A DNA stretch of 31,821 nucleotides from Larix sibirica (GCA_004151065.3 NWUY0304442647.1:1-31821); one strand, 5' to 3'; shown: positions 1 through 11,840, numbered from the stretch's first letter. The notes: a model not told the origin generated them from the sequence alone. Numbers and translations are program-made.

Positions 1-13
1 TCCCAACAGACGA
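1..13. repeat. Short inverted repeat with 31457-31469
   Basis: TCCCAACAGACGA at the left edge is the exact reverse complement of TCGTCTGTTGGGA at 31457-31469. The match is 13 bp and is cut by the window edge, so the true repeat may extend further left. It could be one end of a longer inverted repeat, or chance. Confidence 0.35.
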
Positions 14-125
14 AATATAAGTACGCCAGACAAGAGAAGTCCGCACCGCCATACGAGAGAGAGAGGAGAAGGCCCCTATCGAGCCACCTTACCCGAGAGA
101 GTTTTACCCATACCCCTAACTTGCC

Positions 126-146
126 GCTACGGAACACACGTTCCTA
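126..146 (+). repeat. GCTACGGAAC-N4-GTTCCTA mini-hairpin, copy 1
   Basis: GGAAC at 131-135 can pair with GTTCC at 140-144 around a 4-nt loop. The same arrangement, GCTACGGAAC then 6 nt then GTTCCTA, recurs at 31102-31124 in the same orientation. GCTACGGAAC alone also occurs at 22160-22169. It looks like a small dispersed repeat family of unknown role. Confidence 0.4.
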
Positions 147-2744
147 CCTCGACGGATGGAATGCATGCTATGACGATGCGTTACATACGTTGATTCACAA
201 TTCGAGGATCATACGCAACAGACAGTTTGGGCTATATGAACGTAGTGAACCTCTCCTTGCGATCGGGATGAGGTAGGTGCCTCCCAGCCAGCGGATCGAA
301 TCGGAGTGGATAGTGGAGCAGATAGCCCCGGTTATACCCCACCCAAACTCCTGTGCTTGGTGGAGAAGAAGCGAACAAAGGTACGCTCACTGTCTCCTCT
401 GTCTGTGTCAATCTTTGTGGTTTCTGGTTGAATCTCAGAGGCATTCTTATCACTTGGTAGATCCAAGTCGGCCTATTTCGGGTTCACTCGGAGCGGACCT
501 TTCCTTGTTTGCACAGCGAATGAAGGCCGGGTTTATGAAACAGCAATTATTAACTACGATTAGAATGAAAAAGAACCATGAGGAGTCGCAGAAGCAATAC
601 AAACCACAGGAAAGTGACATACCCAAATGAAACAACTTCGGATTGTTTCAACTTCCTTTGTCTCCGGCTTTTATGACTCAATGATTGAAACGGTGCTAAA
701 AGATAAGGGGGGTTCTTCTGCGATGCAATGTTTAGCATAGTTTCTATCTTCATTCATATTGGACCTATATCTCAATGGGGGCCCATCCATAGTGGGGGTA
801 GGGCCCGGGTTAGCGACATCCCACATTTATTCCGGGTAAAATCTATTATCGCAGTTAAAACATTCAGTTCCTATCATAGAATTTGCTCATCGATATGATT
901 TGATGACTGGCTGCAGTAGATTCCAGAGTATCCACTTTGGAAAGGTAGGGCCTTGGTTATTTTATGATTTACCTTGCTACGCGCCTTTATTACCGCTTGC
1001 TATCCCATACTGTCCTTATCCACTAGGAAAGAAGCACACGCTTGATGAGGTACGTAGTTAGCTTCCATTCGTAGCTATTTTGACCCAAAGCGCCTTCCCA
1101 AACGCCTTACGGAGCAAAGAAAGCCTTGATCCAGATCTACCTTAGAGTATATACTGAATTAGGCTGTATCTTGCCAATGAATGACCCTTCTCTTGCAATT
1201 GGGCCTAGCGGGGGTTCTATTTAATTACTCCGTGCCTCAATGGAACCTCTTCCTACACACTGCCGGGAGCCTTAGGTAAGCCAAGCATGGATAACCAAAG
1301 AATTATCTATTCATTTGTAATATTATGTATATAATGGTTATTCTAAAATGAGGCGCGAAGCCCACCCGAAATAAAGAAATATTGTGTTTCCCCTTATCAT
1401 CTAAGTAACTTTGGATATAAGTGCGTAAAGCCAGCCAGCAAGCCAAGGTGTGAAGCAGTGAAGGCACGGAGTGGTCCTGACTAGGGTTTCTTCGCTCAAA
1501 TAGAATATATGATCCCAATCAACCCAGCCAGTAAGATATGACTCTGATAAACCATAGATAACGTTGGCCTTCTTTTAAGTTAAGCTTTCAATAATAAGGT
1601 TATTAAAGGGAGGAGGGCCCTGAAAGGCCGTAAGTCTGGGCCTAGTCAGGTACTGTTCCGCTCAATAGGGATAAGACTTAATACTATTTATTGAGCTACC
1701 AAATGAAATTAAGTAAGCCGTTTCCACAGCACAGGTTATAAACACACTCGACCCTAAATAAGGAAGATATATCAGTAATAACAGAGGATACGTACGGGAT
1801 TCGAACCGCAACAACAAAGAAAGCAAGTCATGTTCTCTTACCTCTTATGCTTATGTGGTTCTAACTAACTGTTACTCCTTTCAAGAATTGGACCAATAAA
1901 TCTACGGCGTATTCTTATCCTTCATTGGAAGAAGAGCAGGGAAAGCCACATCACATCCTGCCTGCCTGCCGGTCGAATAATAACCGGACACGGGATAGCC
2001 AGCCGCCAGATGGTTGGGCAAAGCATCCTTGCACAAACAGGCTATTAAAAAAGAAAATGTGTAAGAAGAAGATAGTGACCTAGGTGTTACCCTGGTGAAA
2101 TAAGAAGTATATAAAGAATTAAGCTATACCTATAACGCTACAAGAATTAGGGAAATGTATTTAATCGATCGATGACTGGCAACGAAGGGGGGATCTACGT
2201 GAGCGTGACCAATCAATAAACACAAAAGCAACTAGAGGATATTTTTTTTATAAAATAAGCATATGTAAATCCTAGACATGGAGGGGTATATCATGTATGT
2301 AACAAATTGTCTCTCTCTTCCGGTGGGACCATGGTTGAGTGTTATTCAAATCACAGTAAATAGAAAGCCGCCGTTCACTGACTGCATGAAGCCAGCGACC
2401 GCATTCACATAGGCATTGTTCACTACACATAGTGCCATCCAGGGGGGGATATTGGTAACTTATTCTCTCTCGATCTGGCGGGCTCTTACTGTATGGCAAG
2501 TACTACTCCTGGCAAGGCCTCCCGGCTATTATTGGCTCTCGGCAATGAAACCCAGGCTATGAAAACCACCGGCTATAGTAAATGACCTTTTGGGGCGACC
2601 TCCCCCCTGGCCTTATTTGAGGGAATAACTTGAAATGCAGGAAATAAGCTATTTTAGTTAGTTAGCTAAGGGTTGGAGGTATTGTGAGGGTACGGTCTAC
2701 GGCCTTTTATGGCTGTTCTGGATCTACACACTGATCTCCTTGGC

Positions 2745-2770
2745 ACTTATTTCCTTCCTTGGAAATAAGT
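2745..2770. repeat. Perfect 10-bp stem hairpin
   Basis: ACTTATTTCC (2745-2754), a 6-nt loop TTCCTT, then GGAAATAAGT (2761-2770) form a perfect inverted repeat. GGAAATAAG also occurs at about 2640-2648, so a second pairing with 2746-2754 is possible. Plant mitochondrial transcript ends are often stabilised by stem-loops, but no gene lies next to this one, so a processing role is speculative. Confidence 0.45.
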
Positions 2771-4466
2771 AAGTAGTAAGGCCCAATCTTACGTTCGGAG
2801 TTATTCCTAAATAGACGACTCTTTGGCAAGAAATAAACTTCGTACCTCGCCCTTCTTAGGTCTAAGAGTCACTTAACGTACCTCCCCCTTCGTAATGGGG
2901 GGAATGAACCAGCTACAGTGCTTCCTTGTGGGCAGTAGAATATAACCTTTCAGTATCCCCAGGTAAGGATAAAAACAGCTTCCTTACCGCAGTGGAGATG
3001 CACCATTGGAGAGGACCTTCTCCCATTACCTCTAGCACACCTGCTAGCTACGAGCACATCCCGCTAGCTACATTGCTTGGATCTGACAGCACAGCTTTGA
3101 TGAATTGGCAAGATAAAGAATGAAGGCAAGCCAGAAAGAAGGCAAGCTATGGGTAAGGAGTAGGGCAAGACCTATCGGTTATAAAATATACGCCTTAACA
3201 CTGGTATTTTCACGAGTTTAAGGCGTATGGGGATGATAGAAAGTGAAAATGTGGATATGCTTCCTTTGCTTACGGAATTTACCATCGTGATAGGCATATG
3301 CCACTTTAATTATGGAAATTACCAGTTAGTTTGTTTAAAGTCTCCCTTCAATTTCAAGAGTAAAGAGTCATCAAGCTTCCTCACCTAATCACAAGAACCG
3401 GACCTCGTGGAATAACCAACCACTGACGCTTTATTTAGCTATAAGGGCAGGTCCAGTTACGATGCTTTCCACGTACCCGATCTATGGTTATAACCTTAGT
3501 CTTTATACCCTATATGGTATCCACCTTTTGGCCGCTATAGCTGCCTCTTACTCTATTACGTAAGCATCTGGATAATCTGCTGGAATGCTTAGTGTCATAT
3601 CCGCCCCAAGAAATGAATGGGAAAGAAGGTATAATTAACCCCGAAAAGAGTGATCCTAAGGTGGTTTATTCCATCCAGTGGGGCAGCCATGATCATGTAG
3701 CTGCAGTATAAGAGTGAGCACGCGTATAAACTTTATTATTCTGGGCTCCGTTTGAAGGCACCAGGTGGGGGAGGGGCTGGACCATGTTGCGTTGGAAAAT
3801 ATCTTGGGAAATATTATCATTTTATATTTGCATTTAGATAATTATAGTGGGAGGGCTAAGGCATACATTGTTGGATTTTATTATTAATCAACTAGGGCAC
3901 TAAGGCATTTAATGAATTTTATCTATGATTGGTGGATTGGAATCAGATGCTTTTTTTGTTAAGCGACTTTTGATCCTCGCCGGCTATATTTTGATTTCTC
4001 GTGGGTTAAGGAAGGCTAGGCTTATTTAGTTAGATATTTATAAATACTTAATGTCTTTTGATAAGGGTACACCACGGAAGGACAAATAAGGAATAGCCGG
4101 GAGTCCTTTACCACTGCTGCCTTACCTCGACTTTTCACCTCGAACTAAAAACTACAGAACAGGAGTTTATACTTCAATTTGACGGATCTGCATTACTTAT
4201 GATACACCCGTTGAGGAGGATCATCGCCGTACATACACACGTTTAATTCACGCTATAAAGGTTGTGCCGGTAAGGTAAGGGAGGGCGGGTACACGCCGTG
4301 TTGAGACAAGTTCTTTTAGTTTTATTGACACACAGATTGGAAGCAGCTACTACTATGTTCGCTTAGAACATATCTCAAATTCACAAGAGGTTCATACAAC
4401 ATTCAAACATAGCCCCGATAGCCGGCATAGACACCTCACATAGCCTATCATTGGGAGCCGGTCATA
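2771..4466. other. Spacer, no supported gene
   Basis: No coding frame longer than about 65 codons and no recognised motif. The open frame at 2926-3123 (plus) resembles no family I know. Confidence 0.5.
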
Positions 4467-4530
4467 GCTTGCCTTGGATACTCAGCTGAGCTAATAGACT
4501 GCTTGCCTTGGTTACTAAACTGGGCTACTT
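4467..4530 (+). repeat. Imperfect tandem repeat, period 34 bp
   Basis: GCTTGCCTTGG-A-TACTCAGCTGAGCTA (4467-4493) is followed 34 bp later by GCTTGCCTTGG-T-TACTAAACTGGGCTA (4501-4527), with about five mismatches over 27 bp. A weaker third unit may follow near 4535. The surrounding 4.4-4.8 kb is rich in related CTTGCC, GGCTAC and AGTC words, as if an older array had decayed. Confidence 0.55.
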
Positions 4531-5448
4531 GACTGTGGCTACTCGGATTGTTGGATCCCGGGCTCGCTCGGTTGGGCTGGAAACAGTCATTGCTAGTGGT
4601 CGTCCAGAGCCAGTCGCCAGGAGGTCTTTGTTGATAGCCGCTAGTTGATGCAGTCGAAGGTGTCCATGCATTCTCGGTACTCGCGCTGGTAGGCCATGCC
4701 AGGAGTATTTGCCGGTAGTTTATTCAAGAGTCATAGTCAGCGGTAGGTTGTCGATCCGATAGTTGCAGGAGTCAATAAAATAAATAGTTAATTCCAGTTT
4801 CGATGCCACCAGTCAATCCAGTCGATCCTGCTACTTGATGACAGGTGTAAATCCAAGTATTGATGCTTTTGGTGCTTAGCTTTCTTTCATGTTGAATTTA
4901 TATCCCGATATGAGGTCTAACTGGCCGGGATTACTTAGATGGGTGGGATAACTTAGTTATAATTTGAAAGTGAAAGAGTGGGGTGCAAATAATACCATAA
5001 GAATAAGACTCATATAGTCCCGTCGCATATTCCATCAAAGGTAAGGTCATTACTCTAGCTATAAAGAATCTTTACGGTTGGTTGTCTATATCTATCCATA
5101 CGGACTTAAAGTGAAAGCATAAAGGTTTTTTTAAGCTGGTAGAGTAAGCTCCGTGCACTATTGTATTAAGGCCAAAGTAAGCCTTACGGACACTTGCCTT
5201 TGTCTGTAGAGTAGTAAGTTCCACGGTAAACTAGCCTTACGGTACCTGAGTCTTAATTGGAATGTTTTTAGGAAGGAGCAATAAACTCACCCACATTGAT
5301 TGCAGCCAAGTCCATAATACACTAATAAAATGACCATACCTAGGAATGCTAGATAGAAAGAGCCCCTCAGGGAGGCGAGGTGGAGCCTTTAGTAGCGTGG
5401 GTAGTAAATATTTTTCCACGTTGGTGACTTACGAGACAATATTGATAA
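4531..5448. other. Spacer, no supported gene
   Basis: No recognised gene. The 4560-4860 part is rich in CAGTCG, GTCAT and GATGC-type words and may be a worn repeat field, but I cannot define a unit. Confidence 0.4.
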
Positions 5449-5703
5449 ATGTACAGACAAGATTTATTGATCGATGGACTAACTGTTCGGAGCAGGCACA
5501 AACTCTTGTTGGAACAGATTCGTAAAAACTTATCATTCATGGGGATTTATCCACCGAGGCACGAGGGCGAGGAGCGTTTAGCTCTAAAAAAGTACGAGGT
5601 GCGTAGCCGTTTAAACAAGCCCATGCCGCTGAAGCAAAATTCCAAGTCCAATGCCTTGCTCCATCGACCAAAGCTGATGTTAGAAGGTTTTGTACCCATA
5701 TAA
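5449..5703 (+). CDS. Orphan ORF, 84 codons, no recognised function
   Basis: Open frame from an ATG to a TAA encoding a basic, soluble-looking peptide with no membrane segment or signal peptide. Residues 17-40 (RHKLLLEQIRKNL then SFMGIYPPRHE) are charged and could be helical; the second half is rich in Lys, Arg, Pro and Asn. I compared it from memory with the usual plant mitochondrial proteins (ribosomal proteins, nad, cox, atp, ccm, sdh, mttB, matR) and saw no match. The opposite strand is open over 5537-5764 too, so part of the openness may be compositional. No promoter or partner gene is evident. It could be a chance ORF or a remnant of an imported gene; I would not call it functional without transcript data. 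Confidence 0.18.
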   Translation: MYRQDLLIDGLTVRSRHKLLLEQIRKNLSFMGIYPPRHEGEERLALKKYEVRSRLNKPMPLKQNSKSNALLHRPKLMLEGFVPI

Positions 5704-7379
5704 ACAAGATGATTAAAAAATTATAATAAGATGCATAAACTAAAATAGGCATGCAGCTATGCAATCAATGATACGATACACGCATGGCTGGATCATAATA
5801 AGTAAGAGTAAATCCCAGACCATTAGCTACCTTTGCCACTAGCTAGTGTTTGCCACTTACCTTTTTGCCTGGCCCTCTTGGCTAGTGTCTACCGCGGCCC
5901 GCATAATTCTACCCATACAGATAAATCATCCGACCGCATAAGGCAAATCCTCCTTTCCTAATAAATAAAATCACAAGGATCACCTATCATAAAGACAAAT
6001 GGATACCTCCCCATTCCCTCTAGCCACTGGTTTCGGGTCAAAGGAGTTAATCCACCCCCCCCCCTAAAAGCCAAAATCCTAAAAGGCCCGCCTGCAGATG
6101 AAAGTTTTTTTCCTATTTTGTCCGTGTATCATGCTGCCACTTAACGGCCGCTCTTCGAAGATAAGCGCTATATATGGTACAGAGAGAAAATAGAATCCCC
6201 AGGGTCCAAAATTAACTCAAATGTTTAGATCAGATCCGCTTCGTGTTCTTTTACTTTACCCCTCAGCAGCGAACTATAGACGTTCATGTTATAGGCAATA
6301 GATCCAATTAAAAATGCGTTTTTCCTAAGGAATGCCCAATCTTAGTTACAAAAAATTGAGATCCCTCGAGATCGAACTGAATCCCTTAGTTATTTTCCAC
6401 CCCTGGTGAGGTAAACCCCACTTTCCATACGAAGCAGATCCGGCATGCATAAGACTAGTAATCCTCTTAAACTAGCGAGCTGGGAACCATTCAACAAATT
6501 TTTATTATCTATAAGGCTATCATAAGGTGCTCATAAATAGAGTGGTCAGGTGCTTGTGAAGATATGGTTTTTCTCAGACTCATTAGCGCCCACGCTTCGG
6601 TGCTTATTCTCTAGCGCCATCCAGAAAGACAGAATGAATGATGCAAGAACACACTAGACCTATAACTAAAGGGCCGTCCCACTGGTTTCAAACTCATTAT
6701 GACCCAGGGAATTTCCTCCCCAGACATACTATTAGGGATGAATGCACTTTTCAGGTCAGGTCCAATCACTCTGATCAGGCCTGGGCCTGCTTAACACCTA
6801 CCGATAACCTACCCGCAGCTGGCAAATGATCCTATCCTTTCCGGCTGACTGACCCTGGATGGGTAAAGATTTCTTAGAATTGTCTCTGTCAAAAGATAGG
6901 AATGATAGGAGCAGAAAAAACCCTATACATCCAAACACGCCATCCAGCCATAAATACAATGCAGGTTTACCTATCACTAAGTTAAGGGGAGCTTTATCCA
7001 TCACTGGAAGAGAGATTCCGGATGGGAAGCCTTATCCCTCCTTCTGCCTGTGGATCCTTCAAGTGGCCGTGGGCCTTCATTCGGCCAGTAACTTATAACG
7101 CTAGCCACAAATAACTAATGGTGCAGGAACCTGGTTTAATGGGATGTTCATAATCTGAATCTATGGGAGTGATTTCCTTCCCCTCCCAACTTATGGATGG
7201 TGGGGCAATCAATATGCTTCCTATTAAACAATGCTGCAGATGCAAATTTTGTTCATCACTATATGAGACGCCATATTATTACAGCCTTTCATTCAGTTGA
7301 ATCGCAAAATAAATATATGCAAGAGCAATTTCACCAGCTCCCAAGCTGTGCCTCAATCCTTTGCTATTACCTCTAAATG
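5704..7379. other. Spacer, no supported gene
   Basis: No recognised gene or RNA. There is a run of ten C at 6055-6064. Open frames at 6638-6829 and 6859-7098 (plus) are short, overlap an opposite-strand frame and match nothing I know. Confidence 0.45.
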
Positions 7380-7858
7380 TTTGTTTAAGGGCGAAATTAC
7401 GGATGCTTAGATTGGTCCTGTACAGGATTCATTGGTAGGTTGAGGATATTTGGTTGGTTGGGGACATACATAAGGTAGGTTGGTCCGAGCCCTTTCAAGA
7501 CAATCCTATAATGTATGATTAACATTACCCTTATTGCGGTTGGGCATCATTATCATAAGGTTTCATAGAGACCGGAGCCAGGGTCCAGGTCATTAAATTA
7601 TTGGTGCAGCAGCGGATTCATATAATAAGGGAGGGTATTGGCCATTCAGGATAAGGATTGTTCTAATTGGTCACAATAACAATAGAATGCATTGGTTTGC
7701 ATGGCAAGGATTGGCAATTAATTCATGGTCCATTCCATCCACTTTGGCCAGGCAGGATTGGTCACCTACAAACAAATAGTAGTCCGGCAATTGGCATTAC
7801 TATTTTTCAGGTCCACCAATTAGGGCAATTAGATCATAGATCGTAGTTGCCTGGTAAA
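7380..7858 (+). repeat. Degenerate GGATTGG / GGCAATTGG-rich block
   Basis: Words such as GATTGGTC, GGATTGG, GGCAATT and CATTGG recur many times over this stretch, for example near 7410, 7668, 7708, 7758 and 7788. The plus strand is G/T-rich and comparatively C-poor. The unit is too worn to define a period by eye. It is best described as a decayed short-repeat field. Confidence 0.35.
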
Positions 7859-7903
7859 GAACGTTGACTGTTGCCTCGATTCATGAGATCCTAGTCAACG
7901 TTC
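7859..7903. repeat. Inverted repeat, 11-bp perfect arms
   Basis: GAACGTTGACT (7859-7869) and AGTCAACGTTC (7893-7903) are exact reverse complements separated by 23 nt. The structure sits at the boundary of the GGATTGG-rich block. No gene is adjacent, so it is not assigned a regulatory role. Confidence 0.5.
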
Positions 7904-7944
7904 ACTATACAGACCCATCCCTCCTTCCCTTATTTAGCTTCTTC

Positions 7945-8029
7945 GCCAATGAATGACTGGCGCTAGCCGCAAGCTAACCAACTAACGCTCATGAGAGTTC
8001 CTTCCTTTGTTGGCTAATGAATGACTGAC
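7945..8029 (+). repeat. GCCAATGAATGACTG direct repeat pair
   Basis: GCCAATGAATGACTGGC (7945-7961) recurs as GGCTAATGAATGACTGAC (8012-8029). GCCAATGAATGAC also occurs at 1173-1185. This is a small dispersed motif with no assigned function. Confidence 0.4.
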
Positions 8030-9257
8030 TTTATCACGCTGGAGTGACAGTATAAACTATTAAGTTACCTCCCAATTATTTTCCTTCGGTGATCTCCCCA
8101 TTATCTTCAGTGACATTCCCCGAAATGGGTTAACATTTATATTATTATGTAGGTTATTTAGTTATTTATTAGTAGACTTATAACTTCCTACGTAGGGGAA
8201 GGTACACTAGCGAACCACGCGTATGGCTGCGCCTCCTCAAATTGACTGAACTGAACTAACCCTCGAATGGAACTATCCCTTCCCTTGAATGGACGGACGT
8301 ATGGCTACACCTTCCAATCAATTAGGTTAGGGCTTTAAATTAGGATAAGTTATCAAAAATGTTATGGATGGTTTATTGTTCCGCCATTTGGGGGTCTAGA
8401 CTTGATGGATAAGTGTGCAAGGTTCGATCGAGAGATGAAGATTGGCCAAGTAGATATTATGGAGGATGGGGAACTGGGGAAATTGGGTAATGCTAGGTCA
8501 TAGATATATCCCTAGTAGAGTTTATAGTGTGGATTCGTTAGTAAAAGATAGATAGGTTAAATACTTAAAAGAAGAGACTCTGCTTACTGCACGTAAGTAT
8601 TAAGTATAAATTAACCTTCACTGCCACATTATTATAAGCTAGGAATGAGATGGATACTTTATAACTCACCCTTATGTGATAGAAATTATGTTTATTATAT
8701 TCCTCTTTGATGTCTAAAAAAAACCTTCTCTTCACAGCTTCAGTCCCACGTAAAGCGAACCAATAGATATGTATAATGATATGTTGTTCTTGAGTAAGGA
8801 AAAGCCCCGGCAACGGCGAAAACGTTTTCCCCTCAAATGTACCCCTGCCAATATTATTTCTATTACTATCCACACACTAAATATATCCACAGGAAGGAGG
8901 GAAGTTAATCCAAGGCATCCCAGCACCTCTCCATGCCACTATAGGCCTTTGATCCAGTCCTTGGTAAAAAGGGGGAGTACCCTTGATATATATATAAAGT
9001 AGGATTCCTAGATGGAAATTCTCTGTTTTGATTTGACCGTTAGAGCTAGCCTTCTGATCTTCCAAGTAATGGTTAGGAGGAAACAATGGACTTTGGTTAT
9101 TCCCACTACTTGGATACGATCCCCTTTATAAATTGGAGAGTTTGAAAAGGATTCGCTCTTACTATCTATGGGCCCACGAAGCTTTCATATCGCTCCAAGA
9201 CAATAAAAGTGGGCTGCTATGATACTTGAATAACCACATAGCTCAGCTGACTACCTG
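8030..9257. other. Spacer, no supported gene
   Basis: Several overlapping open frames occur on both strands between 8565 and 9086, none resembling a known protein. Openness on both strands at once suggests composition, not coding. Confidence 0.4.
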
Positions 9258-9572
9258 ATGAGTATGGAAAGGGAAACGTCCCGCATCTCGAACTCTATCG
9301 TCCCTATCAGAGCACACCGGGCTAGACTACGGAGTACAGGGAGGTACTACATAGCTTCATTCTCTCTATTCGTAAACACACCTAGACAAAATGCATGCCA
9401 CCAAATACCTACCATAGCAGAGGAAAGGGGTCAAACTTCAAATAGGTCCCGGGGCAATTCAATTCAATCTGCTCAAACTGAAGCAGCTGTTGGGTCAACA
9501 AATGCAACTGCGAGTGAAATGGATCCACTGGATCAAGGTAAACTGGTGTTTATTCAACTTCAACTGCGGTGA
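9258..9572 (+). CDS. Weak orphan ORF, 104 codons
   Basis: Open from ATG to TGA. The N-terminal half has no features I recognise. The C-terminal half (about residues 50-104) is rich in Ser, Thr, Gln, Asn and Ala, which is low-complexity. No conserved motif, membrane segment or neighbouring gene supports a role. It may be a chance ORF; the adjoining downstream DNA is a worn repeat field, so the low-complexity half may itself be repeat-derived. Confidence 0.12.
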   Translation: MSMERETSRISNSIVPIRAHRARLRSTGRYYIASFSLFVNTPRQNACHQIPTIAEERGQTSNRSRGNSIQSAQTEAAVGSTNATASEMDPLDQGKLVFIQLQLR

Positions 9573-9599
9573 TTCGTGGTACTACTATTTGTTACTAGC

Positions 9600-10010
9600 G
9601 CTGCTTAGCAAATGAGATCCTTCAGCGGATGCTCACCTTAGCAGATGTTTTCATTATTACTACTACCTTTGCTTCCGGAATCATCGGGTATGGAACTAAT
9701 GAAGGTGCCATGCTTTGAATGAATGGCGAATGTTAGCGGATATGTTTGCTTTCGATTCAAATTGAATTACGAGAGATTTGAACCAATGGAGAGATAGGAG
9801 TTAGTTCCAGCATACACGTGCTTTTCAATGAAAGACAGACGTTATGTTAAATCTATGGCATAATAGATGTGAACAATGGATAGGAGTTCAAGCATACCCA
9901 TTTTGTGAAATCCATTAAAAACAGATGTTCAGTGAAAGAAGTACAGATACGTTAAGCCCATATATGTTAAATACAGAAACCATACCAAAAGTGTGTGAGG
10001 TGGACTTCAA
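9600..10010 (+). repeat. Degenerate GCAGATGTT / GCGGATATG-type block
   Basis: Variants of one word recur: CAGCGGATGCTCACC (about 9623), TAGCAGATGTTTTC (about 9639), TAGCGGATATGTTTGC (about 9734), AGACAGACGTTATGTT (about 9835), AACAGATGTTCAGTG (about 9920) and TACAGATACGTTAAGCC (about 9944). The spacing is irregular. I read this as a decayed local repeat field; no coding frame crosses it. Confidence 0.35.
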
Positions 10011-11344
10011 ACCAATACTCTAAGGCATGACGTGTTACCACTGACCGGACCTGCACGGATACACAGCCCAAGATACTTACCCTCCTTTACCTTGAGCCCT
10101 AGACCCTATAACCTCAAACAGAGATATACCAGAATGGGTGGTATAGACGGAAGTAAACTTATAGATGAGGTGGTGTTGAAGGAAGGATAACATGGGGAGA
10201 TTATACCTGGCATTGGGGTATATATAATACCTCAATGGGGCGGATAGCTTTTCCCTTGATGGGTACGTGAGATCAATTCAAGTAGAAATGAAAACTAAGT
10301 ATCGAGTGCCTCAACACTTGTATTGACTGGATTGACTCTGGAGCTCAACTACCGGTTTAAAGGATTCCTCCTTACTTCCGGCGGACTTGTTGAACTGGGC
10401 TTGAGTTTAAATGCAAAAGGTTCAAAAGTGAAAGGCCAGCATCTGTTGGACCTAGGCTTGCTTGGTTGGCTAAAGTGATAGGCTAAAGGCTCCTGGTTAC
10501 AGGGAAAGACTGAAGGCTTTTTTGCAGAAGTTGGGCTTTCCTTGGCTGGTGATGAAGGCACTAGCAAATTTCCTCCTGAAATCATGTATTACTAACTCCT
10601 TAGGCGGATGGCTCGGGACTCTACGGCACGCACTCGAGTCGCAGTAGTTAGACAAGGGCGGGGCTTCTACTCCTTTGGGCTTATCACCCTCTAAGATTGA
10701 AGAAGGTATCGTTCGCTGCAACCCACTGGTTTGAGAGTAAGTCCCATTTTGCTAGAGTCCGCAAACATGGGGCTCGGGGTTTCGTACTATTTTGAAATGG
10801 CACGATCAGACGCGCCCAAAACCTCTACTACTGCCTGGTGCACCTGGAATCGAGGAATTAGGCGTGATGGCTTACTCAAGGGTGAATTGCTTCACTTCAG
10901 CAAGCAGGTTTATGTCCGGCTCCCTACCTATAGGCTCACTTTCGAGTTAACAATGGTGTCTTGCCCGAAGCCCGCCCGGAAAGTATAGGTGGGTTATTCG
11001 GGTTTTCTTTCCAGCTCTGCGAAAGACTAAAACGGGCTCTGACCTTACCTTTGCCTACGTTATATACGGAACCTATTATTATTGATCAGTGGGACCAATT
11101 AGCATACTAATTAATAGAACCTAATTTTCACATATTATGCAAGGCGTAGAACCTAATATAAATTAATGGGTAGGATCATATAAGCGCATATCCTACCACC
11201 ATACCAGCTGAATAAGCTACTCCATTACGACCACAAGCTCTCCGGAGCAACGACCTTACATAAAACATAGCGCACGACACATGCTACTCACATCACGGAG
11301 CATACCACGGAGACCGGGCGTCCCTGTCGCGTACCATAGGTGAT
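10011..11344. other. Spacer, no supported gene
   Basis: Open frames at 10349-10585 (minus), 10497-10721 (minus) and 10731-10988 (plus) overlap or abut each other and match nothing I know. I do not support any as a gene. Confidence 0.4.
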
Positions 11345-11640
11345 CCTGCTTCCACTAGGCAGTAACCTGGCTTAGATAGTAGGACTGAACCAGGCTAGGG
11401 TGCTTAGCAAGGTGATACTGCAGGTGATACTGGTGGATCTGGGACTAGGGACTCCGAGACTGATGCTGCTTATAGTAATAATGGTAGCTCCAACTAGGGT
11501 AAATTCCTTTCAAAAATGGTGCTGCTTTCACTGTTACAGGTTCTGAATCAACGGGGTCAACTGCTGCTTCCATAGGTTGGTTTAACTGGTCCTCCACCTG
11601 GTGCTTTCACTCGATCAACTAATCTACATAGTTGCAGTGG
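11345..11640 (+). repeat. Degenerate GGTGCTGCTTTCACTGG-type repeats
   Basis: GGTGATACTG occurs twice in tandem at 11411-11420 and 11423-11432 (12-bp step). Variants of a second word, TGCTGCTTTCACTG / TGCTGCTTCCATAGG / TGGTGCTTTCACTCG, follow at about 11520, 11561 and 11601, a step near 40 bp, with an earlier relative at about 11345. This is a worn tandem field immediately before the retroelement debris at 11.7-12.7 kb. Confidence 0.4.
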
Positions 11641-11693
11641 CTCTCCCTCTCACTCATCCTAGGAAGATCCTCAGGTGCATATTTTTTCTTTTA

Positions 11694-11840
11694 TTACCAC
11701 TTTTTTGGTTCATCCATACTTAACTGGAACTCATATAGTACCACTTTATCATCTTTGATATCGTCTAAGTAGGTGAGGAATTGAGTGGCATTACTTTCAA
11801 ATTCTAAGATGTTGGTGTACATTCTCCTTTGAGTAATACT
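11694..11840 (-). pseudogene. Coding-like remnant, unassigned (possible gag-type)
   Basis: Between an upstream TGA (11841-11843) and a TAA (11694-11696) the minus strand is open for 48 codons and reads like real protein. It includes FLTYLDDIKDDKVVLYEF and ends SMDEPKKW. The frame is also fairly coherent just upstream, interrupted by two stops. Retrotransposon Gag domains often have an acidic segment followed by a Lys-Trp or Arg-Trp motif, so a Gag origin is conceivable, but I do not recognise the family. It lies on the same strand as the LINE piece at 12.4-12.7 kb. Confidence 0.22.

Larger units (their letters stand above)
1..2744. other. Spacer, no supported gene
   Basis: I see no recognisable protein or RNA gene. 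The longest open frame (277-630, plus) begins with GTG, resembles nothing I know and overlaps comparable open frames on the other strand. CpG is common here (for example nine CG in 61-180, counted by hand), unlike methylated plant nuclear DNA. A G-GATTCGAACC string at 1798-1808 resembles the reverse complement of a tRNA T-loop, but its stem does not pair. Confidence 0.5.

Noticed and set aside
277-630. 117-codon plus-strand ORF
   Set aside because: It starts with GTG, has no recognised motif, and overlaps minus-strand frames of similar quality.
1796-1812. Possible tRNA T-arm on the minus strand (GGTTCGAATCCC)
   Set aside because: The 5' stem lacks a base, so only two pairs form next to the loop, and no acceptor or anticodon arm is found.
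2660-2705. Possible group II intron domain V (GGAGGTATTGTGAGGGTACGGTCT)
   Set aside because: It lacks the AGC catalytic triad in position and the GAAA tetraloop, and the arms do not pair as domain V requires.
8565-9086. Cluster of overlapping ORFs on both strands
   Set aside because: Openness on several frames at once with no motif indicates composition, not genes.
9776-9792. GAGATTTGAACC as a tRNA T-loop
   Set aside because: No stem can pair around the loop.
10349-10988. Three ORFs, two on minus and one on plus
   Set aside because: They overlap or abut in conflicting orientations, and no family is recognised.
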